A DNA stretch of 46,714 nucleotides from Oscillospiraceae bacterium (GTDB lineage: Bacteria; Bacillota; Clostridia; Oscillospirales; CAG-272): the NCBI GenBank assembly GCA_015064345.1, contig SVSK01000011.1, forward strand, positions 1 to 46,714, in the 5' to 3' direction. Position 1 is the first letter of the stretch; the number at the start of each line of letters is the position of its first letter. The notes beneath the pieces are model-generated. The model saw only the letters and a program-made list of their open reading frames with translations. It was not told where the DNA came from and searched no databases. The translations under genes were made by a program, and so were the position numbers. Of the stretch, positions 8,236 through 15,910 are shown piece by piece.

Positions 8236-8615
8236 TAACAATCGATGCAAATGATTTTTCTCTTTCCCTTGAGTTTGAAAAGTTTGAAACGGACGCAATA
8301 ATCAAGATGCGTGTTGAATCATCATCGTTTGCCGGATGCGGAAAGCTGGACGTTTCGAAAAGTATTATTGAAACTTTTGCAGGAGATCTTGAGTCTTTGT
8401 GCCGCACCCTCTCCGGAAGAGCCATACTGTGCGAAACCTACGGGGAAGGGTATGTTGAGCTTGTGGGAAACGGCAAGGGTCAAATAGATGTGCGAGGTCT
8501 TGTTGTCGGGCATTCCGAAAACGGATATATGTCCGAGCAAAGGCTGAGTTTTGAAAATGTTATCGATCAAACGTTTCTGCCTAAACTTATCCAAGCAATT
8601 TCAGCAGTTCTATAA
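8232..8615 (+). CDS. WapI/DUF6228-like small protein
   Basis: This 127-residue protein overlaps the preceding gene by four bases. Its pattern (FAGCGKLDVSKSIIETFAGDLESLCRTLSGRA, then ETYGEGYVELVGNGKGQIDVRG) resembles the WapI immunity-like family, where a strand-rich core encloses a helix with the FxxDLxxLxxxLxG motif. In WapA systems such proteins neutralise a toxin, but here no toxin lies nearby, and the partner gene is a CBM9-like protein. I therefore treat the family as likely and the immunity role as unsupported. A strong stem-loop terminator follows and is shared with the convergent gene. Confidence 0.5.
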   Translation: MITIDANDFSLSLEFEKFETDAIIKMRVESSSFAGCGKLDVSKSIIETFAGDLESLCRTLSGRAILCETYGEGYVELVGNGKGQIDVRGLVVGHSENGYMSEQRLSFENVIDQTFLPKLIQAISAVL

Positions 8616-8627
8616 AACTCAATGAAA

Positions 8628-8667
8628 ATCTCCGAATGGGGGCGCACCTCACTCGGAGATCTTTTTA
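8628..8667 (+). terminator. Terminator between convergent genes
   Basis: An 8-bp perfect stem (ATCTCCGA and its complement) with a 17-base loop is followed by CTTTTTATTTT on the plus strand. On the minus strand the same stem is followed by TTTTC, so it may also serve the DUF4830 gene. Confidence 0.75.
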
Positions 8668-9162
8668 TTTTGCCTTACTCATTCCGCCAAAGCCGCAAAT
8701 GAAGCCTGTTACGTCGGCAGTGCAGATGTCTCCACCGATGACCTTTTTCTTGTAAACGATCACGTTCGCCATGACTTCGCCGTTGTAGTCAGGGTAGTTT
8801 GTGATACGGAATGTGTATCGTTTTACGGTCTTGCCGCGGTATTTGGAGAGGTCAAGCCCCTGATTCTTCTGCAGTTCGTTGTAGGAGTTCATCACCTTGT
8901 CAAATTCTGCGGGAATTTTGATCTCCACTTCATCAAGGGGTGTTGCCTCAACCTGCCACCCGAACTGCTCGAGGAACTCTATAACGTCGTCGACTGTCTT
9001 TATCTTCTCGTAATTGTATTTTTCTGCTTCTGCCGCAACCGCCTTGGTTGTGACGGGAGTGTATTCGGGAATAGCCAGAACGATCGCGCAAAGAACAGCA
9101 AGGGAAACGGCGATCAGAGCGAAAAATTTCAGCGTGTTGGCACGTACTGTGCAGATAAACAT
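8665..9162 (-). CDS. DUF4830-containing membrane-anchored protein
   Basis: The 165-residue protein has one N-terminal hydrophobic helix (about residues 11-31), which anchors or exports it, then a DUF4830 domain. Typical family features are seen: DDVIEFLEQFGWQVE, the IPAEFDKVMNSYNELQKNQG block, DLSKYRGKTVKRYTFRI and VIGGDICTADVTGFICGF. The family is common in Firmicutes and has no known function. GGAGG lies five bases ahead of the ATG. It is a single-gene unit, convergent with the WapI-like gene. Confidence 0.8.
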   Translation of the reverse strand: MFICTVRANTLKFFALIAVSLAVLCAIVLAIPEYTPVTTKAVAAEAEKYNYEKIKTVDDVIEFLEQFGWQVEATPLDEVEIKIPAEFDKVMNSYNELQKNQGLDLSKYRGKTVKRYTFRITNYPDYNGEVMANVIVYKKKVIGGDICTADVTGFICGFGGMSKAK

Positions 9163-9240
9163 ATGTACCTCCGTTGGTTTTCGGGTTATGGATGGTACAA
9201 TATATTCGGGGGAGGGGAGGAATAGAACAGGAAATTAGCC

Positions 9241-9375
9241 TTCTCTTGTGAGAGAATGGGGACCGCTTGCGGTGGATGAGTAGTCGTTTGGCTGTCCGTT
9301 CGTATGGGGTGGGATTTCATGACGGGAGGATGATATCCTCCCCTACGATAAATTGGGGCTATCCCATTCCCCCAC
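9241..9375. repeat. Mosaic of short hairpins, interspersed-repeat-like
   Basis: The gap between two minus-strand genes holds a string of compact palindromes: TTCTCT/AGAGAA (9241-9256), ACCGC/GCGGT (9262-9273), and GGGAGGAT/ATCCTCCC with a three-base loop (9324-9342), followed by a C-rich stretch. No reading frame here looks coding. The arrangement resembles the interspersed intergenic hairpin repeats common in Oscillospiraceae genomes; multi-copy status cannot be tested from one window. Confidence 0.45.
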
Positions 9376-9378
9376 AAA

Positions 9379-9410
9379 CAAAAAACCGCAGGTTTTATTT
9401 CGCCTGCGGT
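9379..9410 (-). terminator. Terminator of the 2-oxoacid oxidoreductase operon
   Basis: An 8-bp stem (ACCGCAGG and its complement) with a 10-base loop is followed on the minus strand by a run of six T. It lies 20 bases after the stop of the gamma-subunit gene. Confidence 0.8.
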
Positions 9411-9429
9411 AATTTTTTATGTTTTTTTC

Positions 9430-9966
9430 TTACGCTTCGAATTCGTAACCGAGCTTCAGGGCTTTTTCGTTCTTCTCGATAAGAACTGCCTTTGTTGCGG
9501 GAATTCCGGAGAGAAGGAAGTCCTTGAATTCAGCGTAACCGAAGATGCCCGTTGCCTTGAGGATCTGTCCGAGAACGATAACGTTTGCAAAACCGGAGAG
9601 ATCGTTGTCGTTTGCCATCTGTGTTGCGGGGATGTAGACAGTCTTGATGTCTTCTCTTGCGCTCTTCTTGTCAATGAGAGTGGAGTCGCAGAAGAGAATG
9701 CCGCCCGGGGCAACAGCAGGTTCAAACTTGTCAAATGAGGGCAGGTTCAGCGCAACCATGATGTCAGGTGTGCTTGTGCTGGGAGAGCCGATCTCCTCGT
9801 CGGAAATAACAACTGTGCAGTTGGATGTACCGCCGCGCATTTCGGGACCGTAGGAGGGAAGGAATGTTACGTTCTTGCCAACGTACATACCTGTTTTAGC
9901 CATCTGCTTGCCGGAGAACTGAATACCCTGACCGCCACTGCCGGCGAAAATGATTCTTGTTGTCAT
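9430..9966 (-). CDS. 2-oxoacid:ferredoxin oxidoreductase, gamma subunit
   Basis: The 178-residue protein begins with [20 protein letters not shown], the hallmark of the gamma domain of the pyruvate/2-oxoacid:ferredoxin oxidoreductase superfamily (POR/KOR/VOR), and continues with [21 protein letters not shown]. The gamma domain helps bind coenzyme A in the complex. ATG 9966 follows the stop of the TPP-subunit gene by one base and has AAGGA at a usual distance; a GTG at 9975 would overlap the upstream gene. It is the last gene of a five-gene operon that encodes all four subunits. Confidence 0.9.
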   Translation of the reverse strand: MTTRIIFAGSGGQGIQFSGKQMAKTGMYVGKNVTFLPSYGPEMRGGTSNCTVVISDEEIGSPSTSTPDIMVALNLPSFDKFEPAVAPGGILFCDSTLIDKKSAREDIKTVYIPATQMANDNDLSGFANVIVLGQILKATGIFGYAEFKDFLLSGIPATKAVLIEKNEKALKLGYEFEA

Positions 9967-9967
9967 A

Positions 9968-10723
9968 TTATTCACCGTCCTTTACAGCTTCTGTGTCCTT
10001 GTATGTGCCAAGAGGATAGTAAGGCATCATGTTGTCACGGAGCCACTGAAGCGCATCCTTCGGCGAGAGACCCCAGTTGGTGGGGCAGGTAGAGAGCACC
10101 TCAACGATGGAGAAGCCCTTGCCGTCAAGCTGGTTCTGGAACGCCTTCTTTATCATCTTCTTCGCGTTCATTACGTTCTTCGGTGAGTCAACGGAGACTC
10201 TTGCCGCAAGTGCAACACCGTCAAGTGTGGAGAGCATTTCGCAAACTCTGATGGGGCTGCCCTGGATCTTGCGGGCTCTGCCGTAGGGGGATGTTGTTGT
10301 AACCTGACCGGGGAGAGTGGTGGGAGCCATCTGACCGCCTGTCATACCGTAGATACAGTTGTTGATGAAGATAACTGTGATGTTCTCGCCTCGTGTAGCC
10401 GCGTGAACTGTTTCTGCTGTACCGATAGCCGCAAGGTCACCGTCACCCTGGTATGTAAATACTACTGCATCGGGGTGGGTTCTCTTTACGCCTGTTGCAA
10501 CTGCGGGAGCGCGTCCGTGTGCAGCTTCGATCATGTCGCAGTTGAAGTAGTTATATGCAAATACGGAGCATCCAACGGGCGCGATACCTACTGTGGAATC
10601 AAGCACGCCCAGCTCGTCTATTGTTTCAGCCACAAGTCTGTGAACGATACCGTGTGTACAGCCGGGGCAGTAGTGAAGCGGTACGTCAGAGAGAGCTTCG
10701 GGTCTGTCAAATACTGTTTTCAT
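9968..10723 (-). CDS. 2-oxoacid:ferredoxin oxidoreductase, beta (TPP-binding) subunit
   Basis: The 251-residue subunit has the thiamine-diphosphate motif (GDGDLAAIG, then [12 protein letters not shown]) and the Cys pair CPGC near the start that marks this group. It binds TPP and decarboxylates the 2-oxoacid, passing electrons to ferredoxin while forming an acyl-CoA. It works with the alpha, gamma and ferredoxin-type subunits encoded next to it. Substrate (2-oxoglutarate, branched-chain 2-oxoacids or indolepyruvate-like) cannot be settled from this subunit. Twenty-one bases separate it from the alpha-subunit stop. Confidence 0.92.
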   Translation of the reverse strand: MKTVFDRPEALSDVPLHYCPGCTHGIVHRLVAETIDELGVLDSTVGIAPVGCSVFAYNYFNCDMIEAAHGRAPAVATGVKRTHPDAVVFTYQGDGDLAAIGTAETVHAATRGENITVIFINNCIYGMTGGQMAPTTLPGQVTTTSPYGRARKIQGSPIRVCEMLSTLDGVALAARVSVDSPKNVMNAKKMIKKAFQNQLDGKGFSIVEVLSTCPTNWGLSPKDALQWLRDNMMPYYPLGTYKDTEAVKDGE

Positions 10724-10744
10724 GGGATTTTTCCTTTCCTGTGC

Positions 10745-11809
10745 TTACAGCGCTTCGCTGATCTTTGTGATCTCTGCGGCAACCTCTTCAACGGAGGGAA
10801 TAATGCCGCCTGTTCTGCCGTAGAAATAAACGGGCTTCTTGCCGTTTACTGCAAGGCGAACGTCGTCTACCATCTGTCCCATGGACATTTCAACGGAAAC
10901 GAATGCCTTTGCCTTGTCAGCAAGCTTACCGAGAATCTTTTTCGGGAAGGGCCAGAGTGTGATGGGACGGAGCAGACCTGCCTTGATGCCGTTCTTGCGG
11001 AGCTCGATGATAGCGCTCTTTGCAATTCTTGCGGTGATACCGTAGGCAACGATCACGATGTCAGCGTCGTCTGTGAGGTATTCCTCGTACTTAACTTCGT
11101 TCTCTTCGAGGAGTGCGTATCTTTCAAAGCGCTCTCTTACGGAGTTTTCAAGCACGTTCGGGTCGATATAGAGGGAGTTTACGATGTTCTTCTTGCCACC
11201 GTGGTTCTTCATGCCGTTTGTTACCCAAGTCTTTTCGGGAAGTTCTCTCTTCTCAAATGCAGAGAAGTCAACGGGCTCCATCATCTGACCCAGCGCTCCG
11301 TCTGCGAGAAGCATAGCGGGCATACGGTACTGATCCGCAAGATCAAATGCTTCAGCTGTAAGAGAAGCCATTTCCTGTACGGAGGAGGGAGCGAGAACGA
11401 TGAGACGGAGGTCGCCGTGACCAACGCCGCGAGTAGCCTGGTAGTAGTCTGCCTGAGAGGGCTGGATGCCGCCAAGTCCGGGGCCGCCGCGCTGTACGTT
11501 TACGATAAGGCAGGGCAGATCGCATCCTGCTATGTAGGAGATACCCTCGCTCTTGAGTGCGATTCCGGGAGAGGATGAGGAAGTCATAGCGCGAGCACCT
11601 GTGGAAACTGCGCCCATGAGCATATTGATAGCTGCAACTTCACTTTCAGCCTGGAGACAAAGTCCGCCGACCTTGGGCATACGCTTTGCCATATATTCGG
11701 AAATTTCCGTCTGAGGAGTTATGGGGTAGCCGAAGAAATGGAGACAGCCTGCTGAGATAGCCGCTTCTGCGATAGCCTCGTTACCCTTCATTAATACTTT
11801 CTTTGCCAT
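10745..11809 (-). CDS. vorB: 2-oxoacid:ferredoxin oxidoreductase, alpha subunit (VorB-like)
   Basis: The 354-residue subunit shows the alpha-subunit pattern: MKGNEAIAEAAISAGC, FFGYPITPQTEISEYMA, ESEVAAINMLMGAVSTGARAMTSSSSPG and NVQRGGPGLGG. Closest in layout are VorB-type subunits of 3-methyl-2-oxobutanoate:ferredoxin oxidoreductase, but KorA (2-oxoglutarate) proteins are similar, so the substrate stays open. In Clostridia these complexes oxidise amino-acid-derived 2-oxoacids or run in reverse to make 2-oxoacids. AGGAG lies seven bases ahead of the ATG. The gene follows the ferredoxin subunit by 17 bases. Confidence 0.9.
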   Translation of the reverse strand: MAKKVLMKGNEAIAEAAISAGCLHFFGYPITPQTEISEYMAKRMPKVGGLCLQAESEVAAINMLMGAVSTGARAMTSSSSPGIALKSEGISYIAGCDLPCLIVNVQRGGPGLGGIQPSQADYYQATRGVGHGDLRLIVLAPSSVQEMASLTAEAFDLADQYRMPAMLLADGALGQMMEPVDFSAFEKRELPEKTWVTNGMKNHGGKKNIVNSLYIDPNVLENSVRERFERYALLEENEVKYEEYLTDDADIVIVAYGITARIAKSAIIELRKNGIKAGLLRPITLWPFPKKILGKLADKAKAFVSVEMSMGQMVDDVRLAVNGKKPVYFYGRTGGIIPSVEEVAAEITKISEAL

Positions 11810-11826
11810 AATATTTCTCCTGAATC

Positions 11827-12039
11827 TTATATATCTTTTTCAACCTTGATGACGCAGTCGGGGCACATTGTAGCGCACATAGCACATGCGATGCACTTTT
11901 CCTGATTTGTGATCATAGCGGGGTGATATCCTTTTGAGTTGATAGCTGAGGTGTCCAGCTCAAGGATCTTCTTGGGGCAAGCTTCGATACAGAGGCCGCA
12001 ACCCTTGCAACGTTCAACGTTGAATGTGATCTTGTTCAT
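11827..12039 (-). CDS. 2-oxoacid:ferredoxin oxidoreductase, delta (2x[4Fe-4S]) subunit
   Basis: This 70-residue protein holds two CxxCxxCxxxCP motifs (CKGCGLCIEACP and CIACAMCATMCP), each ligating a [4Fe-4S] cluster. It is the ferredoxin-like electron-transfer subunit of the complex encoded downstream. GGAGG precedes the ATG. Its size and position between the P-loop gene and the alpha subunit are usual for four-subunit oxidoreductases. Confidence 0.93.
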   Translation of the reverse strand: MNKITFNVERCKGCGLCIEACPKKILELDTSAINSKGYHPAMITNQEKCIACAMCATMCPDCVIKVEKDI

Positions 12040-12074
12040 TATAGTTCCTCCAACTTAATGGTATTTGTTGCTTA

Positions 12075-12770
12075 TCAAAAGAGTTTTTTTGTTACGTCGC
12101 GGATGGGGAAGAGAGGTTTGTTCTCAAATTCCGTGCCTTTGATCTTTTCCGCGAGATCGGGCGCATATGACGGACAGTATGTGTGAGCCACAAGAGGTAT
12201 GCCGCACAGCTTTGCACATTCTTCCGCATAGCTGATGCTGTCAAGCACGTCCTCTGCCGTGGTCTCTGCACCGAGGGATGAGTTGTTTATTATCTTGGTG
12301 CACTTCAGTCCGCAGAGCGCTTCTATCTCAAGCATACATTCGCGTACAGCCTCAGGTGTGGCAGTAAGGGGACGGTACATGTTGATGATGTAGTACATAT
12401 CGTAGTCCGCTGCGGAAATTCTGTCCTTGTACATGCCCAGTGCAACCGCGCCGTCGTCTCCACCTACGTCGATTATTGAGATATCATCCTTTGAGGTAAA
12501 CATGTGGATGAGCATTGGTGGCAGAACGGGAATATCCACGTTGCTGTTTGCATACTCGGGGAGAGAGACGAATACTCCTGCATTTTCGAGGAGCTCACGG
12601 TCATCCGCTGTTCTGAAATAGGGGTTGACTATGTCAAGATCCGCTATTCGGATAACCTTACCCGCCAGCTGCTTTTTTGCCTCAAGTGCAAGGTTTACAG
12701 CAAAGTTGGTTTTTCCGCTTCCGTAGTGTCCGCATACGATGCTTAAGTTTTTTATTCCGTTTGTTATCAT
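12075..12770 (-). CDS. P-loop (MinD/Mrp-like) nucleotide-binding protein of the oxidoreductase operon
   Basis: The 231-residue protein has a Walker A (GHYGSGKT, near residue 14), the switch-like DLDIVNPYFRTADDRE, and a Walker B region IIDVGGDDGAVALGMY. It is in the SIMIBI class, but its P-loop is not the deviant KGGxGKT form of MinD/ParA. The third in-frame Met (12770) is used because AGG lies nine bases ahead of it. As first gene of the oxidoreductase operon it may support cluster or cofactor loading, which is an inference from context only. A TATAAT -10 element lies about 30 bases upstream. Confidence 0.75.
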   Translation of the reverse strand: MITNGIKNLSIVCGHYGSGKTNFAVNLALEAKKQLAGKVIRIADLDIVNPYFRTADDRELLENAGVFVSLPEYANSNVDIPVLPPMLIHMFTSKDDISIIDVGGDDGAVALGMYKDRISAADYDMYYIINMYRPLTATPEAVRECMLEIEALCGLKCTKIINNSSLGAETTAEDVLDSISYAEECAKLCGIPLVAHTYCPSYAPDLAEKIKGTEFENKPLFPIRDVTKKLF

Positions 12771-12960
12771 AATAAGCATCCTACTTCTGCAATTTTATAA
12801 TATTATATCACTCTCTATTGGAAAAATAAAGAGGTTTTTTATATTATTTTTGCATAAATATACCGCGATGTGTTGTGAAATATGCACGGAGAACGGCGGT
12901 GAGAGGGTGTATATTGCATATCCCTCATACCCCGCGCTGGTTTTTGTGTGTTTGTATTTC

Positions 12961-13519
12961 TGCCGCATTACTCTTCAACCGAACTTGTTTTTTGACCTCA
13001 TTTTTTGCACTACGCGTGGGGCGCACAAGAGGTGTTCCGTGTCCACACCTCTTGTGAATCACCGTCCACTTAAGGGGAAGGAGGACGGGATATTTATTAT
13101 TGCTTATACTTTCCATCCGCTCGAATCCCGCCAATTATTTGAAATCTATTGATTTTACTGCAATTTCTCTGATTCTTCCCCTTAAGAAACCCCTTCTTGG
13201 CTTTTCGTTTCGCAAAAAAACTGTAAGCAAACGAGCCGATTTAATAAATTTGTCAATCGAGCCGAACAAGTAAGTTCCAACTTTACAGGCGTATCTGTCG
13301 CAGTCACGGATATCCCCATTGGCGTGAGTCGCGCTATGTTTTAGCTCAAGCAAAGTCAAAGGGGTTGGATTCTTAAGGAGGGGAAATAGAACGAAGTGAC
13401 TTTCCCCTATCCTTAAGTGCCTGGTTTCACAAGGATACGGCACGAGTGTCCTTGTGCGCCCCACGCGTAGTGCAAATATTAGGTTGAAAGAGCAAGTTCA
13501 GTCGAAGAGTAAAGCGGGA
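12961..13519. repeat. 560-bp palindromic element with imperfect terminal inverted repeats
   Basis: A 26-base sequence at 13004-13029 recurs as an exact inverted copy at 13451-13476. Outward the match goes on imperfectly to about 12961 and 13519, giving arms near 70 bases. Just inside each arm is a hairpin (13025-13055 and 13428-13456) whose stems differ in sequence but keep the same ends and structure. Further nested palindromes include CCGTCC/GGACGG (13062-13088), and CTTAAG-flanked C/G-rich stems near 13175-13195 and 13355-13417. The element fills most of the 936-base gap between the oxidoreductase operon and cdaA; no frame inside looks like a conserved protein. It resembles a MITE or composite REP element. 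Outside it I see only a near-palindrome at about 12901-12926, a CCCTC/GAGGG hairpin near 13576 and the cdaA promoter. Confidence 0.7.
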
Positions 13520-13652
13520 GCATAACATCCTTTGGAACCTGCGTTAGCAATTAAGCCCCCCACAAAAGCAGCCCTCTTGGAGGGAGATATGAGCATGGTT
13601 AAATCAATAATCGAATATCCATATATTATTTACAAAATATAATAAAAAAGGT

Positions 13653-13681
13653 TTGAAAATTTCCGCGCGGTATGTTATAAT
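13653..13681 (+). promoter_or_regulatory. SigA-type promoter of the cdaA operon
   Basis: TTGAAA and TATAAT are separated by 17 bases, about 35 bases ahead of the GTG of cdaA. Confidence 0.8.
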
Positions 13682-13715
13682 ATGATAATAATAAAATAGG
13701 GGGGATATTTTTACC

Positions 13716-14600
13716 GTGAGAATATCGCTTGTAGCTATGCCGGAGATCGTTACAGATATACTGAATATTATCAAAACTATATCTGTTTTTGATATTATAG
13801 ATATAGTATGTGTGTCGGTGCTCCTGTATTTCCTGTATAAATTCATCAGAGACAGACGCGCAGGCAGACTTGCTGTAGGTGTACTGCTTCTTATCGTTGC
13901 ACTGGTAGTTAGCAATCTGCTTGATATGTACCTGCTTCAGTACATCTTGCAGAATATATTCCAGGTGGGAATAATCATGCTTGTTATCCTATTCCAGCCG
14001 GAGATACGCTCTGTGCTTGAAAAGGTGGGAACAACTCCCCTCATGGGTCTTAAAAGCATCGGTGAGGCAAAGGACAGCGCAAGCGGTGCGGCGGTTATCG
14101 ATGAGATTGTGTCGGCGGCATGTGACCTTGCGGCTACAAAGACAGGTGCGCTTATCGTGTTCGAGAGAACAACGAAGCTGGGGGATATGATCCTTACGGG
14201 TACTGTAATCGATGCATACCCTGCGGCCGCGATGATCAAAAATATCTTCTTCAACAAGGCTCCCATGCACGACGGTGCGCTTATCGTCCGTGATATGAGA
14301 CTTCACGCGGCGGGATGCTTCCTTCCCTTAACAAACAATCCGGATATTATCAAGGACCTCGGCACCCGTCACCGCGCAGGTATCGGAATGAGCGAAAACA
14401 GCGACGCGATCGTTGTTATCATCTCCGAGGAAACGGGAACTATCTCCACAGCAGTTGAAGGCAAGCTTGTAAGAGGATACAAGAAGGAAACCCTTACTGC
14501 ATTCCTCCGTTCACAGCTTATCGGATCAGATGAGGCGGACCGCAAGAAGTTTGACATCATCGGCAAGGTTAAGGAACTGAGAAACCACGAAAAGAAATAA
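13716..14600 (+). CDS. cdaA: Diadenylate cyclase CdaA
   Basis: The 294-residue protein has three N-terminal membrane helices (about residues 24-42, 53-69 and 73-94) and a DAC domain with the catalytic DGA motif (residues 186-188, MHDGALIV) and RHR motif (218-220, GTRHRAGIGMSE). It makes cyclic di-AMP from two ATP at the membrane and controls potassium and cell-wall homeostasis. GTG 13716 has GGGGGG eleven bases ahead; the next ATG (13737) lacks a ribosome site. The ybbR/cdaR partner follows after 28 bases. In many Firmicutes glmM is third in this operon; here a flavoprotein gene stands in that place. Confidence 0.95.
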   Translation: MRISLVAMPEIVTDILNIIKTISVFDIIDIVCVSVLLYFLYKFIRDRRAGRLAVGVLLLIVALVVSNLLDMYLLQYILQNIFQVGIIMLVILFQPEIRSVLEKVGTTPLMGLKSIGEAKDSASGAAVIDEIVSAACDLAATKTGALIVFERTTKLGDMILTGTVIDAYPAAAMIKNIFFNKAPMHDGALIVRDMRLHAAGCFLPLTNNPDIIKDLGTRHRAGIGMSENSDAIVVIISEETGTISTAVEGKLVRGYKKETLTAFLRSQLIGSDEADRKKFDIIGKVKELRNHEKK

Positions 14601-14628
14601 TTGTTTTGCAGATTTAGGAAGGAATAGT

Positions 14629-15909
14629 ATGTCTGACATTAATCGAACAAAGACAGATAATGCAAAGAATAAACACCAAAGACATCTTTCGCATATTGCA
14701 AAGATCGTGTGTGTTTTTGTGGCGTTTGTCATGTGGATATATGTAATGATGGTGGAGAGTCCCGAGTATGAGGAGACCTTCAGCTATGTTACGGTTGAGC
14801 TTGTCAATGCCGACAGACTGATAGAGGAAAAAGAGCTTGCAATATACAACGGCTACGGCACGATGATAGATATTACTCTTTCAGGCAAGAAGAGCGTGCT
14901 TTCAAAGCTTTCTCCTGCCGATATAGTTGCATCGGCTGACGTCAGCACCATAACGGGCGAGGGTGGAAGATACAACTGTAAGATCACGGTTGATGTTCCT
15001 TCAGGTTGTCAGGTAGTGAGCATGTCTCAGGAGACTGTGTCCGTGTATGTTGATAAATCCGAGCAGATAAATATGCCGCTTGGTGAGATAAGAGAGAACA
15101 CAAATCTTCCCGAGGGCGCATTTACCGGTACTATCGAGTATCCTGTTGATATGGTAACCATAACCGGTCCCTCGATCATTACTGCGAGAGTTGACAGGGC
15201 GGTTGCAAAGCTGGATCTTTCCGGTATACGTAAGACTGCCAATATCACAGCGGATATTATTCTCTACGACAAAGACGGCAACCGCATAAACAGCCCATAC
15301 CTCGACTATTACCCCAAGCAGGTCAGCGTAACAGTGCCCGTGCAAAAGACTGTGACGGTAAATATTGACATTCTCTTCAAGCACGGATTCCTTGGCTACA
15401 ACAACACGTCTGTGGCAGTTTCTCCCGCTACTGTAGAGGTTACGGGAGACGTGGACGTGATAAACAAGGGTAACCTTATAGCATCCATTGTGCTTGACGA
15501 AAAGACAGATTTCGAAAAATTCCGCTGTCAGGAAAAGTTTATGCTTGACGCAGTGGATGGAGTTACTCTGTCTGTGAGTGAGGTTGAGGTTACTGCAATT
15601 ATTGACAGTTCAATCATCAGCACTCGCGATATAACAGTTCCTGCTAACAATATTATGGACACAGGTGCCCGTCCCGGTGTTGAATACACATATGAGAGAC
15701 AGGCAACACCGATCGTACTTATGGGACCGCCTGCAGCTCTTGCGGCTATTGATCCTGAAGACATCACCCTTGTGCTCGATATGAGTCCCTATAGTGAATC
15801 AAACGGTAGCTCGTCCAAGGTGAACGCAAAGATTGTGATCGATTCCGATGTGGCAGACGAAGTTATCGAAATAGGTGTTTATCCCATAAAAGTAGTATTT
15901 GGCAAATAA
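14629..15909 (+). CDS. cdaR: YbbR-domain protein (CdaR), CdaA regulator
   Basis: The 426-residue protein has a short cytoplasmic start, one membrane helix (about residues 22-43) and an extracellular part with about four YbbR repeats, each a small beta domain (for example YVTVELVNADRLIEEKELA and VTITGPSIITARVDRAVA). CdaR binds CdaA and modulates c-di-AMP synthesis. GGAAGG precedes the ATG. The stop codon is followed after one base by the start of the flavoprotein gene. Confidence 0.88.
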   Translation: MSDINRTKTDNAKNKHQRHLSHIAKIVCVFVAFVMWIYVMMVESPEYEETFSYVTVELVNADRLIEEKELAIYNGYGTMIDITLSGKKSVLSKLSPADIVASADVSTITGEGGRYNCKITVDVPSGCQVVSMSQETVSVYVDKSEQINMPLGEIRENTNLPEGAFTGTIEYPVDMVTITGPSIITARVDRAVAKLDLSGIRKTANITADIILYDKDGNRINSPYLDYYPKQVSVTVPVQKTVTVNIDILFKHGFLGYNNTSVAVSPATVEVTGDVDVINKGNLIASIVLDEKTDFEKFRCQEKFMLDAVDGVTLSVSEVEVTAIIDSSIISTRDITVPANNIMDTGARPGVEYTYERQATPIVLMGPPAALAAIDPEDITLVLDMSPYSESNGSSSKVNAKIVIDSDVADEVIEIGVYPIKVVFGK

Positions 15910-15910
15910 T

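Noticed and set aside
13135-13464. 109-codon minus-strand frame within the palindromic element
   Set aside because: It spans inverted repeats, has no ribosome site and no recognised family; it might recur with the element in other places but is not supported as a gene.
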